NCBI GenBank assembly: GCA_016278615.1
Contig: JADQBM010000004.1
Coordinates: forward strand, 1 to 35,315
Direction: 5' to 3'
DNA length: 35,315 nt
Origin: Clostridia bacterium
Lineage (GTDB): Bacteria; Bacillota; Clostridia; Peptostreptococcales; JAAYPU01
Shown piece by piece: positions 24,139 to 32,370 of the stretch. Position numbers and translations under genes: made by a program. A model generated the notes under the pieces. It made no database searches. It was not told where the DNA came from and saw only the letters and a list, made by a program, of their open reading frames with translations. Each line of letters starts with the position of its first letter. Within the stretch, counting starts at the first letter, position 1.

Positions 24139-25161
24139 CTACTGTTTTGGGAGCATTCCTTGTTCTTCTAGGTAAGCTTCCAGTTTTGCTTTCTTGCCCA
24201 TAACATGGCCGTAGTATACTGTGGTGTAATTGCCACTATTGACCCGAGTGATCCCTTGGTTATAGGCTGAAAGTGCCAGTTCTACGCTCCCGTCATAAGT
24301 ATCGATTTTATCTTTTAAGTATTTAACACCGAAATCAACGTTTATTTCTGGATCATAAAGCATTTCAGGGGTAAGGTCATACATTCTTCCCGTGCTGTCC
24401 ATAATCTGCATGAGTCCAATTGCTCCTTTATAGTAACAAGTGGCGTCAAAGTTGCTTTCTTGCCACATGGTAGCAAACACCAGTAATTCATCTACATCAT
24501 AAAGCTCACTTTTGTTTTTAAGAAGCATAACGATTTCTAGTGCTTCTGATTCAGTAAGTCTTTTATTAATTTTCATGACATAATCTGCTAATACTTTGTT
24601 ATAGGCAAAAGCATCTTCATCAAAGGTACTGGACGCTGCCAGTTCCTTTATAGAAGAAAGGTATATTCCCGTATAAAGATTATAATACATATCCCATCCA
24701 AAAAATTCATTGAGCACTGAATAGGTAAGGGGAACATAGGCGATATAATTGAAATCAAAAATGGGATAATCTTCGTTAATATATGCTTCTCCAAAAATAT
24801 TAACTTGAATGTCTGATGGTTTCACTTGGAGAGTTCGCCAATCCTGTTTAATCCATTGTTCTTTATAATTCTTAAGGGATGGGTCCTGTTTCGTAAGAGA
24901 TATGGTCTTAGTTTCTTCTTCCCATTTTAGGTCAAAACCTAATATCTTGCTATTTTCCACCGTTAAGGGCATGTACACAATATCTTTGTATTCAAAATAT
25001 GGATACACGGAGTGACTATTGATGATCCTTTCTCCATTAATATGAATGCCTTTATTATATACTTCAACTTCTTCTTTTTCTTTAACTTCAGCAAATGCAG
25101 TAGATGTTGAGAAGATTAGGATAATCATAAGTAATGATATAATTCTATTAAACATACGCAT
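24139..25161 (-). CDS. Exported lytic transglycosylase with copper-amine-oxidase-like N-terminal domains
   Basis: Secreted peptidoglycan-cleaving enzyme, 340 residues. Residues 1-24 are a signal peptide ending TAFA. Two short copper-amine-oxidase N-like domains follow (~35-92, with YMPLTVENSKILG; ~115-170, with YVPLTYSVLNEFFG); in clostridia these often bind or present wall-linked proteins. The SLT domain (~210-330) has catalytic Glu235 in TMWQESNFDA, the GAIGLMQIMDSTG motif and ALSAYNQG. It is probably a single-gene unit with its own promoter and terminator. The exact role (wall turnover or sporulation) is not shown. Confidence 0.88.
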   Translation of the reverse strand: MRMFNRIISLLMIILIFSTSTAFAEVKEKEEVEVYNKGIHINGERIINSHSVYPYFEYKDIVYMPLTVENSKILGFDLKWEEETKTISLTKQDPSLKNYKEQWIKQDWRTLQVKPSDIQVNIFGEAYINEDYPIFDFNYIAYVPLTYSVLNEFFGWDMYYNLYTGIYLSSIKELAASSTFDEDAFAYNKVLADYVMKINKRLTESEALEIVMLLKNKSELYDVDELLVFATMWQESNFDATCYYKGAIGLMQIMDSTGRMYDLTPEMLYDPEINVDFGVKYLKDKIDTYDGSVELALSAYNQGITRVNSGNYTTVYYGHVMGKKAKLEAYLEEQGMLPKQ

Positions 25162-25192
25162 TTCTCCTTAGAATTTTGTTTAGTTAAATAGA

Positions 25193-25221
25193 ATTATACC
25201 ATTTATTTTCCAATATTATAA
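25193..25221 (-). promoter_or_regulatory. Extended -10 promoter of the lytic transglycosylase
   Basis: Minus strand TGGTATAAT (25193-25201) is an extended -10 (TGnTATAAT). A weak TTATAA -35 lies 17 nt upstream (25216-25221). About 30 bp separate it from the start codon. Confidence 0.6.
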
Positions 25222-25239
25222 GTGTTATTAACTTACAAA

Positions 25240-25446
25240 TTATTCCTTTAGAGCTTTAATGGCTCCCATAGGGCAATAGCGTATGCACTTTCCACATTGT
25301 GTGCATTTCTCTTGATCAATTTCCGGAAGTCCAGTAAAAACATATTTTTGTTTAATGGCTTTCTCCTTGCATGCCCTAATAGAAGGGCAAGGGTGATTTG
25401 CGGGGCATATATTTTCATCAATGGTTATTCTAACATTTTTGCTCAT
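25240..25446 (-). CDS. Small ferredoxin-like 4Fe-4S protein with one unusual cysteine set
   Basis: 68 residues. The C-terminal motif CTQCGKCIRYCP (residues ~48-59) is a normal [4Fe-4S] site. The first motif is CPANHPCPSIRAC, a C-x5-C-x5-C arrangement with three Cys in place of CxxCxxCxxxC. Similar C-P-x-N-H-P-C-P segments are known in small clostridial 4Fe-4S proteins, so this is not decay. Its partner is unknown. AAGGAGG precedes the ATG. It follows the 46-residue membrane peptide and glpK on the same strand and may share their transcript. Confidence 0.82.
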   Translation of the reverse strand: MSKNVRITIDENICPANHPCPSIRACKEKAIKQKYVFTGLPEIDQEKCTQCGKCIRYCPMGAIKALKE

Positions 25447-25501
25447 AATGCGTTTCCTCCTTATAATTTGCTATATGTTTATTACCCTCAGACAAATACC
25501 A

Positions 25502-25642
25502 CTAAACATCTTCGTCGGAATCTTTTTGTTCCATTTTTTGTTTACCTGATACTTCGTCCATCATTTGTACCATCTTATCTGCTTTTCTATAAGCAATATA
25601 CAAAACAAGAATAATGAATCCCCATAATATGAGATTTCCCAT
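25502..25642 (-). CDS. 46-residue single-pass membrane peptide
   Basis: Small gene I do not recognise. It begins ATG 1 nt after the glpK stop (TAA G ATG), with AAGGAGAG inside the glpK end as ribosome binding site. The product has a hydrophobic segment (about residues 4-17, LILWGFIILVLYIA) at the N-terminus. A charged tail with KADKMVQMMDEVSG, then KQKMEQKDSDEDV, ends in five acidic residues of the last seven. This suggests an N-out or N-terminal anchor with a soluble cytoplasmic helix. It is followed 55 nt later by the ferredoxin gene. Spacing, ribosome binding site and amino-acid character all support that it is real. Confidence 0.75.
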   Translation of the reverse strand: MGNLILWGFIILVLYIAYRKADKMVQMMDEVSGKQKMEQKDSDEDV

Positions 25643-25643
25643 C

Positions 25644-27137
25644 TTAAAACTCTCCTTCCAAAGTTCTTTTTATTGCATCCTTCCAGCCTTTATAGAGGAT
25701 TTCTCTTTTTTCCTCAGTCATTTGAGCCTTAAATGTCTTTTCTGGTTTTCCCTTTGAGGTAATTTCATCGCGGTCTTTCCATACCCCTACTGCGAGGCCT
25801 GCAAGATAAGCTGCACCCAATGCAGTTGTTTCTAAAACCAAGGGTCTATCCACATCGACATTTAAAATATCTGATTGAAATTGCATAAGAAAATCATTTC
25901 CAGATGCGCCTCCATCTACTTTCAAGGATTTTAGATGAAAACCAGAGTCACTTTCCATTGCTTTTAAGACATCTTTTGTTTGATAAGCAATAGATTCTAA
26001 AGCGGCACGAATGATATGATTCTTATTGGTTCCTCTTGTTATCCCATAGATACTTCCTCTGCAATTGGAATCCCAGTAAGGTGCTCCTAACCCCACAAAA
26101 GCAGGAACAATATACACGCCTCCAGAATCTGTAACGGAACAAGCAAATGCCTCACTCTCTTCTGCCGTATCTATCATTTTCAATTCATCTCGTAGCCATT
26201 GAATCACTGCGCCTGCAATGAAAATGCTTCCCTCAATGGCATACTCAATTTTATCTCCTATGCCCCAAGCGATAGTAGAAATAAGCCCATTATTAGATTT
26301 TACCAATTTTTCCCCTGTATTCATAAGCATAAAACAGCCGGTTCCATAAGTGTTTTTCACCATGCCTTCTGAAAAACAAGTTTGTCCGAACAAAGCTGCG
26401 TGTTGGTCTCCAGCCACGCCTGTAATGGGGATTTTTTCATTATCAAAAATACGGTTTTCCGTGTGTCCAAATACACCACTGGAAGCTTTTACTTGGGGTA
26501 AAATTTGTGCTGGAATATCTAAAGCATCCAAGATATGTTGATCCCAACAAAGTTCTCTTATATTGTAGAGCATGGTCCGAGATGCATTTGAATAATCAGT
26601 TGCATGAATCTTTCCTTCTGTAAGGTTCCAAATGAGCCAAGTATCTATGGTTCCAAATAGCAAATCTCCTTTTTCAGCTTTCTCTCTGGCTTGTGGTATA
26701 TGATCTAAAAGCCATTTTATCTTCGTAGCAGAAAAATATGCATCCACAACCAAGCCAGTATTTTCATTAATATAATTATTAAGATCACTGTTTCTTATAT
26801 CATCACATATTTGAGAAGTACGTCTGCATTGCCATACGATGGCATTAGAGATTGGTTTTCCCGTCTGTTTATCCCATAAAACTGTGGTCTCTCTTTGATT
26901 GGTAATGCCTATGGCTTTAATATTTTTAGGTGATATCTGACTGTTGGTAATGACTTGTCGCATGGTAAACATCTGTGTCTCCCATATCTCGACAGGGTCC
27001 TGCTCCACCCAGCCAGGCTTTGGGTAGAGTTGGGTTAATTCCTTCTGAGACACAGATACCACATTTCCATTTTTATCAAAAATAATCGATCTTGAACTGG
27101 TGGTTCCTTGATCCAAAGCCAGTATGTATTCCGACAT
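25644..27137 (-). CDS. glpK: Glycerol kinase
   Basis: Phosphorylates glycerol to sn-glycerol 3-phosphate, 497 residues. FGGY-family motifs: [15 protein letters not shown] at the N-terminus, [46 protein letters not shown], and [13 protein letters not shown]. The start is ATG 27137 with GAGGGGG before it; an in-frame ATG at 27152 is upstream of that site. The loop before GVAGDQ reads [12 protein letters not shown] and lacks the conserved YHFYG-type histidine that HPr phosphorylates in many Firmicutes enzymes. No glpF or glpD is in the window. Confidence 0.95.
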   Translation of the reverse strand: MSEYILALDQGTTSSRSIIFDKNGNVVSVSQKELTQLYPKPGWVEQDPVEIWETQMFTMRQVITNSQISPKNIKAIGITNQRETTVLWDKQTGKPISNAIVWQCRRTSQICDDIRNSDLNNYINENTGLVVDAYFSATKIKWLLDHIPQAREKAEKGDLLFGTIDTWLIWNLTEGKIHATDYSNASRTMLYNIRELCWDQHILDALDIPAQILPQVKASSGVFGHTENRIFDNEKIPITGVAGDQHAALFGQTCFSEGMVKNTYGTGCFMLMNTGEKLVKSNNGLISTIAWGIGDKIEYAIEGSIFIAGAVIQWLRDELKMIDTAEESEAFACSVTDSGGVYIVPAFVGLGAPYWDSNCRGSIYGITRGTNKNHIIRAALESIAYQTKDVLKAMESDSGFHLKSLKVDGGASGNDFLMQFQSDILNVDVDRPLVLETTALGAAYLAGLAVGVWKDRDEITSKGKPEKTFKAQMTEEKREILYKGWKDAIKRTLEGEF

Positions 27138-27159
27138 AATATACCCCCTCATTAATTGA

Positions 27160-27343
27160 AATTAAAAATTAAGAATTAAGAATTAAGAGTTAAGGTTGAT
27201 TTTGCTATATAGCAAAATCTTCTAATCAATAAAGAGAAATTATGGCGAAGCCAAATTTCTATCCATAACTATTATCTGTTATCTCTTATCTTTTATCTCG
27301 ACCTTACTTTTACGGGCAGGTGCGAGACCCGCCCCTACATAAC
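27160..27343. repeat. Composite intergenic repeat D (amidohydrolase-glpK gap)
   Basis: The 253-bp gap holds no gene. It contains five heptamers of AATTAAG (27160-27194), a perfect palindrome with arms GATTTTGCTAT/ATAGCAAAATC, a GAAATT...AATTTC hairpin, and four heptamers TTATCTG/C/T/C (27272-27299). The GC-rich inverted repeat ACGGGCAGGTGCGAGACCCG (27312 on) follows. ACTT-rich degenerate repeats continue to about 27395. Confidence 0.8.
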
Positions 27344-27390
27344 TTACCTTTCACTTAAACTTAAGCTTCCACTTATATTTTCACTTCCAC

Positions 27391-28986
27391 TTAACCTTCT
27401 ATTGCCTTTCCATCAAATATAGTACTTTCCACTTTTACTTCTCTTATTTCTTCTTTTTTAACTTTGAAAATGTTTTTGTCCAATATAACAATGTCTGCAA
27501 ATTTTCCTGCTTCAAGGGTTCCTATGTCTTTTTCTCTGAACATCTGATAAGCCGAATCAATGGTGTATGCCTTCAAAGCCTTTGAAAGGGATAGCCTTTC
27601 TTGTGGATTCCATCCATCTTTTGGTAGCCCATCTTCGTGACGTCTTGTCATAGCTCTATAAATCCCTATAAATGGATCTATTGGCGTTAAGGGGAAATCC
27701 GTTCCAAAGGCGATACTGGCACCGTTATGAATCAGGGAATTAAAAGCCCAGGCATATCGACATCTTTCTTGCCCAAGTATTTTATGAAAAGGATGTGTGT
27801 TAAATTCTGTATTCATCAGGTGTTCAGGTTGTACGGAAGCAATAACCCCTAAATCATGGAATCTTCCCAGATCATCAGGGTGAATATTTTCAATGTGTTC
27901 AATGGTGTGCCGCAATTTTTTTTCGCCTGTCTTCTTTGCTGCGTTTTCAAAGGCGTTCAATCCAAGGCGTACGGCGCCATCACCGCAAGCATGCAATCTT
28001 ACCCGTATCTCTTCCTTATGCATCTCTAAGACTTTATGATTCAGCTCATCTGGTTCAATTAAAGGCTCACCATAAAATCCTTTCCGATCAGAGTATTCAT
28101 CTATTAAGTACCCCGTATAGCTCATGGCTGTTCCATCCAGAAATCCTTTTACCCCCGAAAAACGAAGTTTATCTGAATCATGTTTTAGCTTTAATCGCTT
28201 TAAGAATGATAGGTCTTTATTTAGGGATGGGAGAAAATGAAGGCGTATTTTTAATCGATCATGCTCTTGAAGTTTTTCATAGACCCCACTATTAAGCATA
28301 TCTATATAGTTCATATCACTGACTGAGGTCACACCAGCTTTTGTGATGATTCTAAAAAGCGCTTCAAACTCGCTTTCTATCAATGGTTTCTCCTTTAGTC
28401 CAACATTTACAAAAAGTTTCATGGCTGATCTTTCTGCTATATAGCCCGTTGGATTCCCTTGCTCATCCCTCTCAATACCTTTTACTTCATTCCATCTATT
28501 CCCGGCTTGTTCTTTACAAATATCAATGGCACAACTATTTACCCATGCACTATGGGCTTCTTCATTAAAAACAAATACCGGCTTATTTGGAAAAAGTTTG
28601 TCCAGAGAGTGTTTTGTAGGTATTTTGGGGTCTTTCCAATCGTAGTGAAACCAACCATATCCAAACAACCATTTCTCTTCAGAATTTCTATAATATTCAT
28701 AGATTATTTTAGCAGCTTCCTCCTCAGATTTTGCCATATTCAAATTGACTGCTTTCATGTATAACACTGCCAAAGCGCCATGTATGTGACTGTCACAAAA
28801 CCCTGGCATAATTGTTTGATCATTAAGGTCGTGAATTTTAGTTTTAGAATCAGACAATGATTCTATCTCCCTCTCATTTCCAACAAAACAGATTCTATTT
28901 CCTTTAATTGCAACTATTCCCTCAAAGGGTAGGTCAGAAACACTATCAAATATACATTTACTTTTTAGAATGGTATCTGCTTTCAT
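27391..28986 (-). CDS. Amidohydrolase family protein (YtcJ-like)
   Basis: Metal-dependent hydrolase of about 531 residues with an amidohydrolase_3 layout. The N-terminal beta part is followed by the metal motif FCDSHIHG (His67, His69). Then come GVKGFLDGTAMS with the bridging-Lys position, LHACGDGAV, RHTIEHIE, and the catalytic-Asp segment IAFGTDFPLTP. The C-terminal ADIVILDKNIF closes the beta sandwich. Relatives act on diverse C-N bonds, and the substrate is unknown. The start is ATG 28986 with GAGGAGG before it. No signal peptide is seen. Repeat clusters on both sides isolate it from its neighbours. Confidence 0.85.
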   Translation of the reverse strand: MKADTILKSKCIFDSVSDLPFEGIVAIKGNRICFVGNEREIESLSDSKTKIHDLNDQTIMPGFCDSHIHGALAVLYMKAVNLNMAKSEEEAAKIIYEYYRNSEEKWLFGYGWFHYDWKDPKIPTKHSLDKLFPNKPVFVFNEEAHSAWVNSCAIDICKEQAGNRWNEVKGIERDEQGNPTGYIAERSAMKLFVNVGLKEKPLIESEFEALFRIITKAGVTSVSDMNYIDMLNSGVYEKLQEHDRLKIRLHFLPSLNKDLSFLKRLKLKHDSDKLRFSGVKGFLDGTAMSYTGYLIDEYSDRKGFYGEPLIEPDELNHKVLEMHKEEIRVRLHACGDGAVRLGLNAFENAAKKTGEKKLRHTIEHIENIHPDDLGRFHDLGVIASVQPEHLMNTEFNTHPFHKILGQERCRYAWAFNSLIHNGASIAFGTDFPLTPIDPFIGIYRAMTRRHEDGLPKDGWNPQERLSLSKALKAYTIDSAYQMFREKDIGTLEAGKFADIVILDKNIFKVKKEEIREVKVESTIFDGKAIEG

Positions 28987-29026
28987 TGTTCGCCTCCTCA
29001 TCTCAAATTATAATTGACAATTATAG

Positions 29027-29254
29027 TTGATTTTGCAATGCTTAAGGCAAAATCTCTTTTGGCAACAATAATTAAAAAGAACAGAAAAACTCCAAATGAA
29101 GATTTTGGCACAAAGTCCTTCCATAACTATTATCTGTTATCTCTTATCTTAGACTTATCCTTAAACTTACACTTACTTTTACGGGCAGGCACGAGACCAG
29201 CCCCTACATACCCTTGCTTTTTACGGGCAGGTGCAAGACCAGCCCCTACATAAC
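29027..29254. repeat. Composite intergenic repeat E (amidohydrolase-response regulator gap)
   Basis: The 539-bp gap at 28987-29525 holds no gene. This part contains a GATTTTGC...GCAAAATC hairpin (29031 on), a second diverged GATTTTG (29101), heptamers TTATCTG, TTATCTC, TTATCTT (29130-29150), and ACTTA-rich degenerate units. Two tandem copies of the GC-rich inverted repeat follow (29181-29210 and 29223-29254). An apparent 79-residue frame here is only translated repeat. The rest of the gap (29255-29525) is the control region of the response regulator. Confidence 0.8.
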
Positions 29255-29354
29255 TTTACTTATCCTTATCCTTAAACTTATGCTCTGTTTTTCTATATTA
29301 TAGCATTTGAGGTTTAGAAGTGTAAGCCTTGGGGTGAAAATTGTAATTCTTTAC

Positions 29355-29375
29355 TTAATACTACTGAAGTATTAA
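29355..29375. promoter_or_regulatory. Hairpin-like inverted repeat upstream of the response regulator
   Basis: Perfect 8-bp arms TTAATACT (29355-29362) and AGTATTAA (29368-29375) with a 5-nt centre lie 24 bp upstream of the CTTAAG repeat. It might be a second protein site. It has no U tract on either strand. Confidence 0.35.
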
Positions 29376-29398
29376 AATTGTAAACATCCAAGGGAATG

Positions 29399-29457
29399 AA
29401 TCTTAAGAAATTCTTAAGATTTATATGGAATCAATTGTAAGATTTTTCTTGTAGAAT
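29399..29457 (+). promoter_or_regulatory. CTTAAG-N5-CTTAAG operator and promoter of the two-component operon
   Basis: CTTAAGA at 29402 and again at 29413 form a direct repeat with an 11-bp period inside a perfect inverted repeat (29399-29421). OmpR-class dimers bind such 10-11-bp-period direct repeats; CiaR of streptococci uses TTTAAG-N5-TTTAAG. A -10 TAGAAT (29452-29457) follows with a poor -35 just after the repeat, as expected for an activated promoter. Autoregulation is inferred. Confidence 0.55.
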
Positions 29458-29525
29458 AAACCTACTGCAAAATGAAAGGTAGGTAACTGATATGAAATGT
29501 ATTAAAAATATGAAAGGAAAAGCGT

Positions 29526-30221
29526 ATGGATCAATTAAGTGTTTTAGTATGTGATGACGATAAAGCTATTGTAGATGCCATAGAAATTTATTTAAAACAG
29601 GACAAATATGAAGTAATAAAAGCATATAACGGCATCCAAGCACTAAAAGCTTTAGAAGAACAAGAAATCCATCTGATTATTTTAGATATCATGATGCCCG
29701 AATTGGATGGCTTAAAAACAACCCTTAAAATTCGTGAAGACAAAAATATTCCCATTATATTACTGTCTGCTAAATCTGAGGATACGGACAAAATCATAGG
29801 TCTCAATTTTGGAGCAGATGATTATGTTACAAAACCTTTTAACCCTTTAGAACTTTTAGCTCGAGTTAAATCACAAATGCGACGTTACACAACGCTGGGG
29901 AGTATGGTCAAAAAAAATGGCATATTAAGAACCGGTACCTTAGAGCTGGATCCCGATGCAAAGGAAGTACAAGTGGATGGGGAAATCGTTAAACTTACAG
30001 CTACAGAATATGGCATTATGCTGTTCCTCATGGAAAATCTCGGTCATGTGTTCTCCATAGAAGATATTTATGAACGTGTATGGAATGAACCTTCCTACTC
30101 AGCAGAAAACACTGTTTCCGTACATATCCGACGTATTCGAGAAAAAATAGAAATCAATCCTAAAGAACCAAAATATTTGAAGGTGGTGTGGGGCATTGGA
30201 TACAAAATTGAAAAACTTTAA
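29526..30221 (+). CDS. OmpR-family response regulator
   Basis: 231 residues. The receiver domain (1-~120) has the acidic pair Asp10/Asp11, phospho-acceptor Asp54 (LILDIMMPELDG), Ser81 and Lys103 (VTKPFNP). The C-terminal winged helix (~132-230) has TATEYGIMLFLMENLG and SVHIRRIREKIE with the final VWGIGYKIE. GGA lies 8 nt before the ATG. The histidine kinase gene overlaps its end by 26 nt. A very short frame of 20 codons starting at 29491 overlaps its start and has its own possible ribosome binding site. Confidence 0.93.
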   Translation: MDQLSVLVCDDDKAIVDAIEIYLKQDKYEVIKAYNGIQALKALEEQEIHLIILDIMMPELDGLKTTLKIREDKNIPIILLSAKSEDTDKIIGLNFGADDYVTKPFNPLELLARVKSQMRRYTTLGSMVKKNGILRTGTLELDPDAKEVQVDGEIVKLTATEYGIMLFLMENLGHVFSIEDIYERVWNEPSYSAENTVSVHIRRIREKIEINPKEPKYLKVVWGIGYKIEKL

Positions 30222-32187
30222 ATATTCAATAGGCGTAAAATTTCTTGCATTTATTATCCTATGGCTGAGCATTCTTAGCATTGTAGGAAGCTCTTTGTTT
30301 TATGCTTATTATTATGAAGAATTAACAAGTAAAACTTATTATGATACCAATAAATTTAAATGGAGTTATGCGAATTTGGTTCATAATGTGGTTGAACTCA
30401 GTACCCAATTAAAAAGTGAAGAAGCCATTATAGCTTCCGGTGAAGACGAAGTTGTCATTTCAAACCAATTAAATAGATGGGATCGCATTCATGACAATCT
30501 TTCCAATACAAGAAATTTTAAATATTATATCATCAACACTGAAACAGGAGAATTCCAAACCAATATAAAAGATGTAGAAGACAATGAGGCCATTGAATTA
30601 TTGAAAAGTCAACCAGAAAGTGTGTCTTTTGATTCCTTGCATTCAGACGACTATTTTCCCATGGGTCAGGATATTAAGAAAATGCTGTCCGGGACTTCTT
30701 TTGAGGTGCATGCAGCAATCGTAGAACCTTTACAGCCAGGAGATCATTTCTTTGAAGGCTCTACAACTTATTATAAAGTGAATGACTTAATAGAGTGGGT
30801 TCTTATTTTATTTGTTGCTTCATTGATTCTTATGATGATCACCTTTTTTTACCTTATCTGGGTTGCCGGTCGTAAGGAAAAAGACGGTGCAATACAGCTT
30901 ACTTTTGTAGATAAAATATTTACAGATATCCATTTTCTTTTAGTTCTTTTCGCTGCTTTATGCTCCATATATGCCATTAGAGAGTTTTCATATTTTGATA
31001 TGCAACTCTTAATAATAAGTGCTCTTATGGTATTTGGCATTGATGTCCTTATAGGTTTGTCCTTTATCTTTTCCATGGTACGTCAAATAAAAAACAAACA
31101 ACTCTTTAAGAACTCCCTTATTTATCACTTTTTTATGACTCTTGGGAACATTCTGAAGATGGTTTTCAATGGTAAACTTTTTAGACCCATTATAATCATC
31201 CTACTATTGGCTTATGGATTGTTAAACGGCATCCTTTTAGGCGTGTTGATTTCTGCCTTTGATGATGGGACTCAGATAATTGCATTCATCTTGTTACTTG
31301 CTTTGAATATCTTTGCCGTCTACTATACAGCAAAGTCCCTAAAATCCTTAACTCACATTATGGATACAGCCAAGGAAATAGCTGCAGGCAACTTAAACTA
31401 TGCATCGGATGCTTCTCAAGTATCTATGGCTTTTACTGGTTTATTAGAAGATATCAAAAATATCCAGACAGGACTTAAAAAAGCAGTGGTTGAAGCAGTT
31501 AAAGGGGAACGCATGAAAACGGACCTTATAACCAATGTGTCTCATGATTTAAAAACACCTCTAACTTCCATTATTACTTATGTGGACTTACTTAAAAATG
31601 AAGATTTAAAGAATGAGAAAGCGGATGAATTCGTATGCATATTAGATGAAAAATCCCTGCGGCTCAAGTATTTGGTTGAGGACTTAGTGGAAGCCAGCAA
31701 AGCTTCTAGTGGAAGCCTTACAGTAAGACCAGAAAAAATAGATTTACACCAGCTTATGCTTCAGGCTTTAGGTGAATATGAAGAAAAAATCGAAAAGACT
31801 CAATTAGATATGCGCATTCAAGGTGATGACGCCCAAACCTTCATATATGCCGATGGCAAGCATATGTGGCGAATTGTTGAAAATCTATTTTCAAATGTTA
31901 TAAAGTATTCCCTAAATGGCTCAAGGGTTTATATAGAGATTACTAAGACAGATACAAAGGGGCAGCTTATCATCAAAAATATCTCGGCCTCCCCATTGGA
32001 CATTTCTCCTGAACAATTAACAGAGCGGTTTGTCAGAGGCGATGCCTCCAGAACAACAGAGGGCTCAGGTTTGGGCTTATCTATTGCTGAAAGTCTCACG
32101 AAGCTACAAGGAGGAAATTTCTACATTCAAATTGATGGGGATTTATTTAAAACCATTATTGATATGCCCCTTTGGACTGACCAATAA
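30196..32187 (+). CDS. Sensor histidine kinase with six transmembrane segments
   Basis: 663 residues. TM1 (~12-38) is followed by an extracytoplasmic region of about 155 residues. Five more TM segments (~199-222, 243-262, 268-292, 331-352, 360-378) come next. A HAMP-like linker (KEIAAGNLNY) follows, then the DHp with phospho-His450 in NVSHDLKTPLTSI, and the ATPase with the N box RIVENLFSNVIKYS and the G box GSGLGLSIAES. The start is TTG at 30196, with AGGTGG 9 nt upstream. It overlaps the response regulator, which indicates coupling. The input signal is unknown; many membrane segments plus an outer domain suggest an envelope signal. Confidence 0.92.
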   Translation: MDTKLKNFKYSIGVKFLAFIILWLSILSIVGSSLFYAYYYEELTSKTYYDTNKFKWSYANLVHNVVELSTQLKSEEAIIASGEDEVVISNQLNRWDRIHDNLSNTRNFKYYIINTETGEFQTNIKDVEDNEAIELLKSQPESVSFDSLHSDDYFPMGQDIKKMLSGTSFEVHAAIVEPLQPGDHFFEGSTTYYKVNDLIEWVLILFVASLILMMITFFYLIWVAGRKEKDGAIQLTFVDKIFTDIHFLLVLFAALCSIYAIREFSYFDMQLLIISALMVFGIDVLIGLSFIFSMVRQIKNKQLFKNSLIYHFFMTLGNILKMVFNGKLFRPIIIILLLAYGLLNGILLGVLISAFDDGTQIIAFILLLALNIFAVYYTAKSLKSLTHIMDTAKEIAAGNLNYASDASQVSMAFTGLLEDIKNIQTGLKKAVVEAVKGERMKTDLITNVSHDLKTPLTSIITYVDLLKNEDLKNEKADEFVCILDEKSLRLKYLVEDLVEASKASSGSLTVRPEKIDLHQLMLQALGEYEEKIEKTQLDMRIQGDDAQTFIYADGKHMWRIVENLFSNVIKYSLNGSRVYIEITKTDTKGQLIIKNISASPLDISPEQLTERFVRGDASRTTEGSGLGLSIAESLTKLQGGNFYIQIDGDLFKTIIDMPLWTDQ

Positions 32188-32200
32188 CACACAAAAAACC

Positions 32201-32250
32201 AAGGTGACGGTTCCTGTGTCTACAAAAAAGCAGGAGCCGTCACTTTGTTA
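32201..32250 (+). terminator. Terminator of the two-component operon
   Basis: GTGACGGTTCCTG (32204-32216) pairs with CAGGAGCCGTCAC (32231-32243) with one G-U pair and a 14-nt loop, followed by TTTGTTAT. It begins 14 bp after the kinase stop. The convergent alr gene has no obvious terminator of its own. Confidence 0.8.
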
Positions 32251-32370
32251 TATACCTTTTTCAAATATGTTGATTTGCGCGTTCATCAGTGGTTCTATGA
32301 TTGTTGAATGAAACCTATTACTGGTCGCCAAAATTTGAAGATGTTCCCCATGTGCCCAAATAAAAACGAC

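Noticed and set aside
29014-29253. Plus-strand open frame of 79 codons
   Set aside because: It is made of intergenic repeats (two copies of the ACGGGCAGG unit translate to similar peptides) and has no ribosome binding site.
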